Below, piece by piece: positions 38,785-47,540 of a DNA stretch of 64,000 nt (the stretch's first letter is position 1; every line of letters begins with the position of its first letter). Under the pieces are notes generated by a model. The model did not search any database. It had not been told where the DNA came from and saw only the letters and a program-made list of their open reading frames with translations. The translations under genes were made by a program, and so were the position numbers. Source of the stretch: Peptococcaceae bacterium (GTDB lineage: Bacteria > Bacillota > Desulfotomaculia > Desulfotomaculales > Desulfocucumaceae); contig JAILZP010000001.1 in the NCBI GenBank assembly GCA_023512435.1, forward strand, positions 62,001-126,000. The letters run 5' to 3'.

Positions 38785-39840
38785 TTATTTTTGTCTTCTG
38801 GCGTAGGCGTTCACGTCCACTCCCCTCCTGATCAGCCACTCGGCCGTGCTGCCGGTGATCACCAGGGGTACCCGGGTCAAATCCCCGATGCAGCGGGCGC
38901 CGGTCATGACCATGTACCTTGCCAGACCCTGCTTCAGTTGTTCAATGTAGTCAACCAGGGACTGCGGGGAACCCTGAACCAGCACCTTTAAAAAAGGCCT
39001 GGCCATGGCCGCCAGCCTCGCGCCTGCCGCCAGCGACCTGGCAATATCAAGAGCCGTCCTCAGCCCGCCCGAAGCGATGAAATCCACCGGCAGTCCCAAT
39101 TCCAGGCCCTCAAACAAACAAACCGCGGTGGGAATGCCCCAGTCTTCGAATTCCTCGTTGCTCTGTCCTCTCCTGGCGCTTTCTATGGAAATGAAATTGG
39201 TTCCGCCGCTCCCCCCCACATCCATTATCTTCACACCCGAACGGTAAAGGTCGAGGATGGTTTCCCCGGACATGCCGAAACCCACTTCCTTCGCAATGAC
39301 CGGAAAATTAACGTTTTCCACCAGTTCCCTTATTCTGGGCAGAATCATTCCGAAATCCGGATCGCCTTCGTCCATGAACAATTCCTGCGGAACGTTAAAA
39401 TGCACCTGTATTCCGTCGGCATTAATCATCTCAACGGCCTGTACCGCTTCCACGGGAGTGCAGGTGGCGCTCAGGTTGGCCAGGAGAATGCCTTCGGGAT
39501 TTTCCTCCCTGGCTACGATGTAGGTTTCCCTGACCCGGCTGTCCTCCAGGGCGGCCTTTTGTGAACCCACAGCCATGGCCACGCCTGTTTTCCTGGCGGC
39601 CACGGCCAGCGCCCTGTTGATTTCCAGTGTGTTGGGGTGGCCACCGGTAATGGCGTTAATCATGATCGGGGCTTCCAGTCTTTTGCCCAGGAACTGAACC
39701 GAAAGATCGACCTGGGAGGGCTTAATTCCGGAGGTCGACCGGTGCACAAGGCTTATGTCGGAGAAGCCGGAATGCCTGATGCGGTCTTCAATCTCAAGCG
39801 AAAATTTTAAATGTTCCAGTTTTCTCTCCTGTCTCTTCAA
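38785..39840 (-). CDS. fni: Type 2 isopentenyl-diphosphate delta-isomerase
   Basis: FMN- and NADPH-dependent isomerisation of IPP to DMAPP in isoprenoid synthesis. The 351 residues include RKLEHLKF near the start, PIMINAITGGHPNT, VGSQKAAL, VHFNVPQELFMDEGDPDF (substrate His/Gln and metal Glu), IAKEVGFGMSGE, DVGGSGGTNFISIE and ASGGLRTALDIARSLAAGA. TTG 39840 lies about 7 bases after GGAGG. It precedes the B12 riboswitch on the same strand with its own short downstream gap. Confidence 0.93.
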   Translation of the reverse strand: MKRQERKLEHLKFSLEIEDRIRHSGFSDISLVHRSTSGIKPSQVDLSVQFLGKRLEAPIMINAITGGHPNTLEINRALAVAARKTGVAMAVGSQKAALEDSRVRETYIVAREENPEGILLANLSATCTPVEAVQAVEMINADGIQVHFNVPQELFMDEGDPDFGMILPRIRELVENVNFPVIAKEVGFGMSGETILDLYRSGVKIMDVGGSGGTNFISIESARRGQSNEEFEDWGIPTAVCLFEGLELGLPVDFIASGGLRTALDIARSLAAGARLAAMARPFLKVLVQGSPQSLVDYIEQLKQGLARYMVMTGARCIGDLTRVPLVITGSTAEWLIRRGVDVNAYARRQK

Positions 39841-39932
39841 CCCGTAACCTCCGCTTGTCAGCCGGCGCCCGTGGGCCTTGCACTACCCGGCTGTTGTTTA
39901 CATATTATAACAGTTAAAAGGGGGTGCGCTCA

Positions 39933-40898
39933 TTGCAATTTTTTATCAATGCCGTTAAGAGGCACAGATTTTCTTTCCTGTCCCTGCCCGAAGTGGTCTT
40001 TTTCGGCGTGGGCATAAAAATCACAAAAGGATTTTTCACGGGAATCCCCTCGCTGCTGCTGGGGGTCAAAAAAAAACTGCCGGTCCGGACCATCCCGCGG
40101 GATAGGTTGATTCCACGGTTTATCGACGGCCTGCCCACTGACGTCATCCAGGCAGGCAGGGTACAGCTTCTCGGCTATGCCCTTCCTGTTCCGGATGATC
40201 CTCCGGGCGGTCAGATCGACCTTAGAAAAAAAAGAGTCAGGCCGGCCCAGCCTGGTGTCAGCATCGGCCATTTCGCGGTCACCGCAGGCACCCTGGGCGC
40301 ACTGGTAAAAGGGGATTTTCCCGGCGGAACAGCCATATTAAGCAATAACCACATCCTGGCCAATGGAACTGACGGCAGTGACGGGCTCTCCCGTCCAGGC
40401 GACCCTGTTCTGCAGCCGGGCTCTTCCGACAACGGCGGTCCTAATGATATTATTGCCCGCCTCCACTCTTATTCTCCGATTATCCCGGAAAAAAAGGGCA
40501 GCCAGCTGCGGTTGAACACCGTTGACGCCGCCCTTGCCGTCCCCATCGAACCCGGTCTTGTGGCCAGCCCGGTGTTGGGCCTGGGGCGCGTTGTCAGGAC
40601 ATCCCCAGCCTGGCCAGGCATGCCGGTTTTTAAAAGCGGCCGTTCCTCGGGGATTACCTGGGGAAGGGTGCTGACCACCGGCACAACCATACGAGTTGAA
40701 AGCAACGACAAGACATACGTTTTCGAAGACCAGATCGGCCTGTCATCAAAGAGCATTCCCGGGGACAGCGGGTCGCTGGTGGTAAACCGGTTCGGCAGGG
40801 CTGTGGGGCTCCTCTTCGCCGGTTCTGCGCAAATTTCCTTCGCCAACCCCATCGGCAGGGTACTTGAATACTTCGGGGTGACACTGGACGACAGTTAG
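39933..40898 (+). CDS. Trypsin-like (S1 fold) serine protease homologue without signal peptide
   Basis: 321 residues from TTG 39933, 6-8 bases after AAGGGGGTG. A chymotrypsin-like triad is readable: His140 in ILSNNHILA, Asp198 in NTVDAALAVP and Ser279 in SIPGDSGSLVV. KSGRSSGITWGRV matches the family that includes plant NAL1-like proteases, where this segment commonly reads K-x-GRTTG. No leader or anchor is seen, so it probably acts in the cytoplasm or forespore. The N-terminal 100 residues (PEVVFFGVGIKITKG) are family-specific. Targets unknown. Confidence 0.78.
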   Translation: MQFFINAVKRHRFSFLSLPEVVFFGVGIKITKGFFTGIPSLLLGVKKKLPVRTIPRDRLIPRFIDGLPTDVIQAGRVQLLGYALPVPDDPPGGQIDLRKKRVRPAQPGVSIGHFAVTAGTLGALVKGDFPGGTAILSNNHILANGTDGSDGLSRPGDPVLQPGSSDNGGPNDIIARLHSYSPIIPEKKGSQLRLNTVDAALAVPIEPGLVASPVLGLGRVVRTSPAWPGMPVFKSGRSSGITWGRVLTTGTTIRVESNDKTYVFEDQIGLSSKSIPGDSGSLVVNRFGRAVGLLFAGSAQISFANPIGRVLEYFGVTLDDS

Positions 40899-40908
40899 CT
40901 ATTAGCTG
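40894..40908. repeat. Second copy of the GTTAGCTATTAGCTG repeat
   Basis: Exact 15-base match to 569-583. It overlaps the stop codon of the protease gene and is followed by GCCAGCTTCCGG, an element also seen in altered form near 49430-49460 (CTTCCGG and GGCAGCTAG). Confidence 0.5.
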
Positions 40909-40923
40909 CCAGCTTCCGGACAT

Positions 40924-42426
40924 TCAGTACAGCTCAAGCTGGTCTTCTTTGTTCAACCTTGCCCTGAATGATTCCATTGCCATGGTAAGGGTGACCCTCC
41001 GGTTGCCCACCTGGAGAACGGAACCTTCATGGGCCTTCCTTATTTTGATGGTGCTTCCGTCCGCCACCCTGACCACCGGGGGCGCCCCCAGGCTGCTGCC
41101 CAGCTCATTTATTTCGACGCTGCCCTCACAGAGTATTTCTCCGCCCTTGAAGGAGCCTTTAATGTACACGTTCCCTCCGGCGGTTATGTTGGTGTTTACG
41201 CATCCCTGACCGGTTACGGTAACATTTCCCGCGCACTGTATTACCGATGAAACGGCCGACCTGATGATGGCGCCGGCGCCGTCCTCCCCCTTGTTCCGGT
41301 CAATCATCTCCAGGGCATCCGCCGTTCCCCTGACCACGTCATTGAATATTTGTTCGTTTAAGGGCCTGATCCCCGAAAAACAACTCAGTGAATTGACGGC
41401 CTCGACGATCTCCTGGGGCAGTTCCTCTTTCTTGTTTTTAACAAAGGCCTGGATACTTTTAACCATTGGTCTTATTTTTCCAAACTGTGAATCCATCAGC
41501 TTCAGCACCACCCGGCTGAAGACATCCGGGTCAAAGCTCGTTAATTTATTTCTGCTTTTTAAAAGATCCAGGACTTTGGCCATTTCCTGCAGTTCCGAGT
41601 GTATGTCGGCCATCATGAATCCCAGTTTTTTAGCCCCCGGGAACAGTATGCCCGCCCGCAGACGGCTGCTGATGACGTTTCCGTGAACGACAATTTTTCC
41701 GCCGCTGATCAGCCTGGCCATGGTGGCCAGCCCATTCACCTCAATGCCGCCCGTTGCGTGGACCTCCATGGTCTCGCAGACATTTCCCAGAATCCTGACG
41801 TCTCCCTTAAACCTGATATTCCCGGTCTTTATATCAACGTCCCCGTTGTGGACATACACCGGTTCACAGTTTATTATTCTTACCTGCCCGATTGCCTTTA
41901 TCCACGGCCTGCCGCTGATTTGGGCAAAAGCCCTGGTGCCGTCGGGGTCCAGGACCACTCCCCTGCCGGCCTGGAGTTTTATTTCCTTCGGCGGCGGCGG
42001 TTCCACGGCTTCCCCGGTAACGGCAATCCCTTCCATGCCCAGACCGGGCGGGTGTACTTCCACCAGCTTTTCTCCGGCCTCCACCGATATGAGGGTGCTT
42101 GTTTCCCTAAAATCCACAATATCGGTTTCAGCGTCGGAGAACATGGGCTTCTTCTTTTCGAACAGGACTTCCGCGTATCCGTCACAGCCAGGGACTGGAG
42201 GAACACCACGGGCAACAACTACCGGTTCTTTGGACGGAGACACCGAAAACCTGACAACTGCTTCTTCCTCGATGCCGAATTTCACGCCTGCCGTATCCAG
42301 TGCCTGATATATTTCATCAACAGCGACAAAATCCTGACTGCCCAAGAGAGAAACCGTAGCCGTGAGTTTATCCCGGGCAATTGTCACTTTGACGGAAGAA
42401 GGTTTATTGTCCTGGTTTTGATGCAC
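40924..42426 (-). CDS. FapA / DUF342 family protein
   Basis: 500 residues. The N-terminal part has small alpha/beta modules. The middle region is the DUF342 beta-helix: YVHNGDVDIKTGNIRFKGDVRILGNV, ATGGIEVNGLATMARLISGGKIVVHGNVISS, then GNVTVTGQGCVNTNITAGGNVYIKGSFKGGEIL. A helical insertion (residues about 280-370) lies inside it. The repeats look polymerising, similar to bactofilin-like folds. FapA proteins are of uncertain function; Bacillus and Vibrio examples are linked to cell-surface and regulatory roles. GTG 42426. Divergent from the LarA-like gene. Confidence 0.82.
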   Translation of the reverse strand: MHQNQDNKPSSVKVTIARDKLTATVSLLGSQDFVAVDEIYQALDTAGVKFGIEEEAVVRFSVSPSKEPVVVARGVPPVPGCDGYAEVLFEKKKPMFSDAETDIVDFRETSTLISVEAGEKLVEVHPPGLGMEGIAVTGEAVEPPPPKEIKLQAGRGVVLDPDGTRAFAQISGRPWIKAIGQVRIINCEPVYVHNGDVDIKTGNIRFKGDVRILGNVCETMEVHATGGIEVNGLATMARLISGGKIVVHGNVISSRLRAGILFPGAKKLGFMMADIHSELQEMAKVLDLLKSRNKLTSFDPDVFSRVVLKLMDSQFGKIRPMVKSIQAFVKNKKEELPQEIVEAVNSLSCFSGIRPLNEQIFNDVVRGTADALEMIDRNKGEDGAGAIIRSAVSSVIQCAGNVTVTGQGCVNTNITAGGNVYIKGSFKGGEILCEGSVEINELGSSLGAPPVVRVADGSTIKIRKAHEGSVLQVGNRRVTLTMAMESFRARLNKEDQLELY

Positions 42427-42575
42427 CCGATCACACCTTCCGCAATAATAAAAAGGAAATCGTCTGACTTCCGGCGAAAGAAATAATTATAGTTTTTATT
42501 CTATGCCATGTTGAATTTTCCTTCTAAATGTAAAACGTTACGAAACATTGGAATAACCGGCTGGGGTGGTTCGAA

Positions 42576-43826
42576 TTGCACATTATCCCTGAAATGGCCG
42601 AGCTTGTTCAGGTTTTTCCCGACAGGGCCGTATCTTCAATAGAGGAAACGGTGAACCGCGCACTGGACGGCGCCGGCCTTGGAAACCTCCTGGCGCCCGG
42701 AGAGAGGGTGGCCATTACCGCAGGAAGCAGGGGAATCAAAAATATAGTCCTTATTTTAAAAACCGTAGTCCGGTATGTTTCTTCCTGCGGCTGCCGGCCC
42801 TTCGTGATCTCGGCCATGGGCAGCCACGGCGGAGGGACTGTGCCCGGGCAGCTGGCGGTGCTCAGCGGCCTGGGCATAACTCCGGAAAATATCGGCGCCC
42901 CTGTGCTGGCATCGGACCGGTGCTCCCCCCTTCCGCCCGAAGGAGGGGAAATATTCTACGTCAACAGCCTGGCCTTCGATTTTGACCGGATAATAGCAGT
43001 CAACCGGGTGAAACCCCATACCTCCTTTCACGGGCCGGCTGAAAGCGGGCTTCAGAAAATGCTGGCCGTAGGCCTTGGCGGTCCCCAGGGGGCTTCCCGG
43101 ATTCACTCCCTTGGAGTTGAGGCCCTTCCGGCCGTCATCCCCAGGGCCGCCGCCGCGGTGGCAAAGCATCTCCCTGTCACCCTGGGGCTGGCCATCCTGG
43201 AGGATTCCCACGAAAACACCATGGCCGTCGAGGCTGTGCTTCCGGAAGAATTTGCCGAAAAAGAGGCTTTGATCCTGGAGGAGGCCCGCCGGTGCCTGCC
43301 CCGCATCCCTTTCGACAGCCTGGATATTCTGGTGGTGGACGAAATAGGCAAGGTATACAGCGGAACCGGTATGGACACCAATGTGATCGGCCGGATCAGG
43401 ATAAACGGTGTTCCGGAGCCGGACAAGCCCAAAATAAAAAGGATTGTGGCCCTGGACCTGGCCCCGGGCAGCAAGGGCAACGCATACGGCATCGGCCTGG
43501 CCGACTTCACCGTCCAACGGCTGGTGGACGGCATAGACTATGAGGCCATGTACCTGAATGCCATGACCAGTACCTTTGTAATGCGGGCCATGGTGCCCAT
43601 GACTTTCCCAGACGACCTTTCGGCCATCCGGGCGGCCGTCAGAAGCCTTGGCCGGACGGAACCGGGAGATCTGCGGATGGTACGCATAAGGAACACCCTC
43701 CACCTGGAGAGGATGCTTGTTTCGAAAGCCCTCCTGGAGGAGGCCCGGAACAACAAAATGGTTAAAATAACCCGGGACCCCCGGCCCATGGCCTTTGATC
43801 ACAATAATAACTTATTGCCCTTTTAA
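42576..43826 (+). CDS. LarA-like (DUF2088) protein
   Basis: 416 residues. AITAGSRGIKNIVLIL and PFVISAMGSHGGGTVPGQ resemble the N-terminal DUF2088 domain of nickel-pincer lactate racemase LarA. HTSFHGPAESGLQKMLAVGLGG supplies a His-rich loop, and VVDEIGKVYSGTGMDTNVIGR lies in the C-terminal half. The conserved Lys and His residues expected to hold the nickel-pincer cofactor cannot be confirmed by eye, and the racemised substrate is unknown. TTG 42576 follows GGGGTGG by 6 bases. DUF815 starts 24 bases downstream. Confidence 0.7.
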   Translation: MHIIPEMAELVQVFPDRAVSSIEETVNRALDGAGLGNLLAPGERVAITAGSRGIKNIVLILKTVVRYVSSCGCRPFVISAMGSHGGGTVPGQLAVLSGLGITPENIGAPVLASDRCSPLPPEGGEIFYVNSLAFDFDRIIAVNRVKPHTSFHGPAESGLQKMLAVGLGGPQGASRIHSLGVEALPAVIPRAAAAVAKHLPVTLGLAILEDSHENTMAVEAVLPEEFAEKEALILEEARRCLPRIPFDSLDILVVDEIGKVYSGTGMDTNVIGRIRINGVPEPDKPKIKRIVALDLAPGSKGNAYGIGLADFTVQRLVDGIDYEAMYLNAMTSTFVMRAMVPMTFPDDLSAIRAAVRSLGRTEPGDLRMVRIRNTLHLERMLVSKALLEEARNNKMVKITRDPRPMAFDHNNNLLPF

Positions 43827-43850
43827 AAAAGTATAAAGCGAGGATAAGCC

Positions 43851-45179
43851 ATGCGCCATGACCATACTGCCGCAACCGCGCTGAACGCTTTTGAAAGCAT
43901 CTCCCTTTACCGCGAATTCCTGGATGACGCCCCGGGGCGGCTTGCCTATGACCTTACCCGCCACATGGCGGGTTTGGGGGGCTTTCCGGAACTGAAAAAA
44001 CTGTCGGCCCGCCTTTTTGCAGAACTGGCCGCCAGAGCTGAAGATCCGGCCTGGCCGCCCGTGGGCAGCCTGTGGCAGAACTACCTGCTTGACCAAATCG
44101 TTGCCTCGGACAACCCGTTTACCAGGATGGCCTCCAGGGGCGGCCCCGGTGACGGAAGCGGACCGGCCGGGATATTGAAGGCCGCTGCGGCGGCAGACCT
44201 GAAAATGCTGAAGGTCCTTCTGGATCTTGACTTTTCCCGGGTCCTGCCGGACTATGCCGGAAACTGCCGTCACCTGTGCCTGATCAGCGCGTCCCTGCCG
44301 GGGTCAGGCCGGGACCCCTCCCCGGATACCCCCCAGGGAGAAATACTGGCCTTGAAGAAATCTCTTCTTGCCGCCCCGGACTGGGCCGGGTCGGCAGAAA
44401 TTCTGGCCGGTTTTCACAGGCGCTGCGGGTATGGAATATTTTGCCGTTATCACGCCCTGCGTTGGGACGGCAGCGGTAAAAAACTTACCGGAATACCCGA
44501 TCCGGACCCCGTTCGCCTGGAAAACCTGGTGGGTTACGAGGAGGAACGGGCCCTGGTCATTGAAAACACCGAACGGCTGATGTCAGGACTGCCGGCCGGC
44601 AACATCCTGCTTTACGGAGACCGGGGCACCGGCAAGTCGTCCACCGTCAAGGCCCTGCTGCACAGGTACGGCCGCCTTGGCCTGCGCCTGATTGAACTGC
44701 CCAGGCAGTTCCTGCATGACTACCCTCTGGTCCTGTCGGCAATCAGGGTCCCGTCCCTGAAATTTATAATTTTCGTGGATGATCTTTCCTTTGATGACCA
44801 CGAGGGGGATTACAGGGAGCTGAAGTCGATGCTGGACGGCAGCCTCCGGGCAAACCCCGGAAATGTGGCTGTGTACGCCACTTCAAACCGCCGCCACCTG
44901 GTCAGGGAGTACTTCGACGAAAGGCGCCCTGAGGTCGGCCGGTCCGATACCGTCCAGGAAAAGCTTTCCCTTTCGGACAGGTTCGGCATGACCATATTAT
45001 TCCTGTCGCCGGACCAGGAACTGTACCTGAAAATAGTTGAAAGCCTGGCCCGGCAGGAGGGCATCGGCCTGCCCCGGGACCGGATCCGCCTCCAGGCCCT
45101 GGAATGGGAGCGCCTGCACAACTGCCGGTCGGGAAGAACAGCCCGGCAGTTCGTGGACCACCTGGTGGGCCGGGTGTAA
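43851..45179 (+). CDS. DUF815 AAA-type ATPase
   Basis: 442 residues. The N-terminal 230 are a family-specific helical region. The ATPase core follows: LENLVGYEEERALVIENTERL, Walker A LLYGDRGTGKSSTVKALL, Walker B FIIFVDDLSFD, sensor 1 VAVYATSNRRHLV, and an arginine-rich region DRFGMTILFLSP. The layout is that of DUF815 proteins (AAA+, function unknown). ATG 43851 has GAGGATAA. It is 24 bases after the LarA-like gene, suggesting an operon that also includes the zinc-ribbon gene downstream. Confidence 0.85.
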   Translation: MRHDHTAATALNAFESISLYREFLDDAPGRLAYDLTRHMAGLGGFPELKKLSARLFAELAARAEDPAWPPVGSLWQNYLLDQIVASDNPFTRMASRGGPGDGSGPAGILKAAAAADLKMLKVLLDLDFSRVLPDYAGNCRHLCLISASLPGSGRDPSPDTPQGEILALKKSLLAAPDWAGSAEILAGFHRRCGYGIFCRYHALRWDGSGKKLTGIPDPDPVRLENLVGYEEERALVIENTERLMSGLPAGNILLYGDRGTGKSSTVKALLHRYGRLGLRLIELPRQFLHDYPLVLSAIRVPSLKFIIFVDDLSFDDHEGDYRELKSMLDGSLRANPGNVAVYATSNRRHLVREYFDERRPEVGRSDTVQEKLSLSDRFGMTILFLSPDQELYLKIVESLARQEGIGLPRDRIRLQALEWERLHNCRSGRTARQFVDHLVGRV

Positions 45180-45277
45180 AATTTTTTTCTCCTGATTTAT
45201 GCAGTTGAAGGATTCCCGGCCTGTTTCCCGAATAAAGTAAAAAAATAAACACGTCTTTTTTGGGGAGGGGTTGGCCA

Positions 45278-45580
45278 GTGTATCATTATCATTCGGGAGA
45301 GGTCAAGAATCCCGGGTTCGAGTTGATGCTTGATCTGTTTAGGGCTCTCTTTTTCGTGTTTATCGTCGCTGTGGCCGGAGGAGCCGGGTCGGCCGCCGGA
45401 CTGCCGGCGTTCGTGGGCGGCACCCTGGCGGGGGTTTTTATATTCATCTTTTTCGGCTTCAGGCCTTTTTTTGAAGTGACGGATTACACCTGCCCCCACT
45501 GCGGCAATAAGATAAGGACGATTAAAAACTTCGGGTCGTACCGCTGCTCCAACTGCGGCGGGGAAAGCAGAATAGAGTAA
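45278..45580 (+). CDS. Small membrane protein with C-terminal zinc ribbon (100 aa)
   Basis: GTG 45278 has GGGGAGGGG 7 bases upstream; an earlier TTG overlaps that SD and is rejected. Two membrane spans lie between residues 18 and 63 (LFRALFFVFIVAVAGGAG, then FVGGTLAGVFIFIFFGF), followed by a soluble zinc ribbon, YTCPHCGNKIRTIKNFGSYRCSNCGGESR. Function unknown. A strong terminator follows, closing the LarA-like/DUF815 unit. Confidence 0.75.
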   Translation: MYHYHSGEVKNPGFELMLDLFRALFFVFIVAVAGGAGSAAGLPAFVGGTLAGVFIFIFFGFRPFFEVTDYTCPHCGNKIRTIKNFGSYRCSNCGGESRIE

Positions 45581-45587
45581 AAAAATA

Positions 45588-45621
45588 AAATAAAGCGGGG
45601 AACCGGGGCCCCGCTTTATTT
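45588..45621 (+). terminator. Strong intrinsic terminator
   Basis: AAATAAAGCGGGG pairs with CCCCGCTTTATTT around an 8-base loop AACCGGGG; the A-rich and T-rich flanks make it potentially bidirectional. Confidence 0.88.
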
Positions 45622-45752
45622 GCGCCGTTTAAGCGTGGTGACAACTCGCGATAAGGGCGGATTTTTGATTGGTTCTGCGGCAGGATTTAAATTTTTCTTA
45701 ATAGAATCTATTATCAATTTTTTATTAAAATCAAGAAAAGGGGGCTGCCAGC

Positions 45753-47405
45753 ATGAATCTTCCGCCTTTAACCGATGAAGAAAAAAGGTTCTACAGCGTG
45801 ATCGACGGTGAGAGCATAAACTTCCTCCGGAGAAGGTACAACAGGATCACCCGCTGGGTAATCGCAGACATTACCCGGAGAAGCGCCTGCCGCTATCCTG
45901 ATAAGCCGGCCATCATCTACAGGGACACCACCCTCACATACAGCCAGATCGAAAAGGAATGCAACAGATTCGCCAACGCCCTTCTTTCCATGGGAATAAA
46001 CAAATACGACCGGGTGGCCATTCTGGCCCACAACACCATTCACCACGTGATCACCTGGATCGGTACGGCCAAAGCCGGGGGAATCTACCTGGCCATCAAC
46101 TACCTGCTTAGGGGAAAGGATATCAGCTACTGCATAAACCACTCGGAAGCCAAAGTTTTTATCGTGGAGGATTCCCTCTACGGCCTGGTGAAAGACGTGC
46201 TGAACGACATGCCGGGGGTGAAGGCCCTGATCTGGTCCGGCCAGGGGAACGGCGACCCGGCACCCGAAGGGTTCACTGATTTTGACGGCTGGTACCGGCG
46301 TTTCCCGGACACCGAACCGGACGTTGATCTGTACATTGAGGACCCGGTGCAGATGACCTACACCAGCGGGACCGAAAGCCTTCCCAAGGGGGTTATCCTG
46401 AGCAACCAGTCCCTGATGGCGGAATACATGGGCGCCATCGTGGACGGCCAGTACACTCCGGAGGACGTAAACATAAACGCCCTGCCCCTGTTCCACTGCG
46501 CCCAGCGGGACGTCTTCCTCACCCCTTGCCTTTGGGTGGGAAATACCAATGTGCTTCTTTTCCAGGCCGACCCCAAATCAATAATGGAGTGCGTTGAAAA
46601 GCACCGTGTTTCCATGCTCTTTGCGCCTCCCACGGTCTGGATAGGCCTGCTGAGGCACCCGGACTTCGACAAACACGACCTGAGTTCGATTAAGAAAGGC
46701 TATTACGGCGCCTCCATCATGCCGGTGGAAGTCTTGAAGGAACTACAGCGCAGGCTGCCCAACTGCGAGCGCTTTTACAACTACTACGGCCAGACCGAGC
46801 TGAGCCCTTACCATACCGTGCTGAAACCGGAATTCCAGCTTTCAAAGCCGGGGTCGGCCGGCACGGCAGGTCTGAACATGGAAACAAGGCTTGAAGACGA
46901 CAACCACAACCCGATCACCACGCCGGGGGTGCCAGGGGAGATCTGCGGACGGGGACCCCACGCCCTCATGCTCTACTTCAAGGATCCCGAAAAGACCGAA
47001 GAAGCCCTGGCCCACGGCTGGTTCCACAGCGGGGACATAGGCGTCCTGGACGAGGACAATTTCGTTACCGTGGCCGACAGGAAGAAGGACATGGTCAAGA
47101 CGGGCGGGGAGAACGTGGCCAGCCGGGAGGTGGAGGAGGTAATTTACAAGGACCCAAGGGTTTCCGAGGTGGCCGTGGTGGGGCTTCCCCACGAAAAATG
47201 GGTTGAGGGAGTCACCGCCATCGTGGTTCCCAAGCAGGGAGAAAGCATCACCTCCGAGGAGATCATCAACCTCTGCAAGAGTGAGCTGGCACCCTTCAAG
47301 GTGCCAAAGGGGGTAATCTTCATGGATGCCCTCCCCAAAACACCCAGCGGCAAAATTCTGAAAAGGGATCTGCGCAACGAATTTAAAGATTTCTTCAGCA
47401 AGTAA
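45753..47405 (+). CDS. AMP-dependent acyl-CoA synthetase / ligase
   Basis: Forms an acyl-adenylate and then acyl-CoA from a carboxylic acid, ATP and CoA. 550 residues with A3 loop YTSGTESLPKGVILS near residue 208, APPTVWIGLLRHP, A5 YNYYGQTELSP, A7 HSGDIGVLDEDNF, A8 DRKKDMVKTGGENV and A10 PKTPSGKILKRDLRN, whose Lys is catalytic and a common acetylation site. ATG 45753. Preceded by an AT-rich promoter region and followed by its own terminator. Substrate could be propionate, another short acid or a longer one; the sequence does not decide. Confidence 0.9.
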   Translation: MNLPPLTDEEKRFYSVIDGESINFLRRRYNRITRWVIADITRRSACRYPDKPAIIYRDTTLTYSQIEKECNRFANALLSMGINKYDRVAILAHNTIHHVITWIGTAKAGGIYLAINYLLRGKDISYCINHSEAKVFIVEDSLYGLVKDVLNDMPGVKALIWSGQGNGDPAPEGFTDFDGWYRRFPDTEPDVDLYIEDPVQMTYTSGTESLPKGVILSNQSLMAEYMGAIVDGQYTPEDVNINALPLFHCAQRDVFLTPCLWVGNTNVLLFQADPKSIMECVEKHRVSMLFAPPTVWIGLLRHPDFDKHDLSSIKKGYYGASIMPVEVLKELQRRLPNCERFYNYYGQTELSPYHTVLKPEFQLSKPGSAGTAGLNMETRLEDDNHNPITTPGVPGEICGRGPHALMLYFKDPEKTEEALAHGWFHSGDIGVLDEDNFVTVADRKKDMVKTGGENVASREVEEVIYKDPRVSEVAVVGLPHEKWVEGVTAIVVPKQGESITSEEIINLCKSELAPFKVPKGVIFMDALPKTPSGKILKRDLRNEFKDFFSK

Positions 47406-47417
47406 AACTCAGTTTCG

Positions 47418-47444
47418 GGCCGCCCGCCGGGCGGCCTTTTTTTT
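47418..47444 (+). terminator. Terminator of the acyl-CoA synthetase gene
   Basis: GGCCGCCC (47418-47425) pairs with GGGCGGCC (47429-47436), followed by eight T residues. Confidence 0.9.
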
Positions 47445-47540
47445 ACCCTTTGCGTTCTGTTCTGAGTTCTTTTAATAAATATCAGCCTTCCGAAAAAGAA
47501 TAATTTAAAAATCTGCAACAATCCCTTTGGAGGTGATCCG

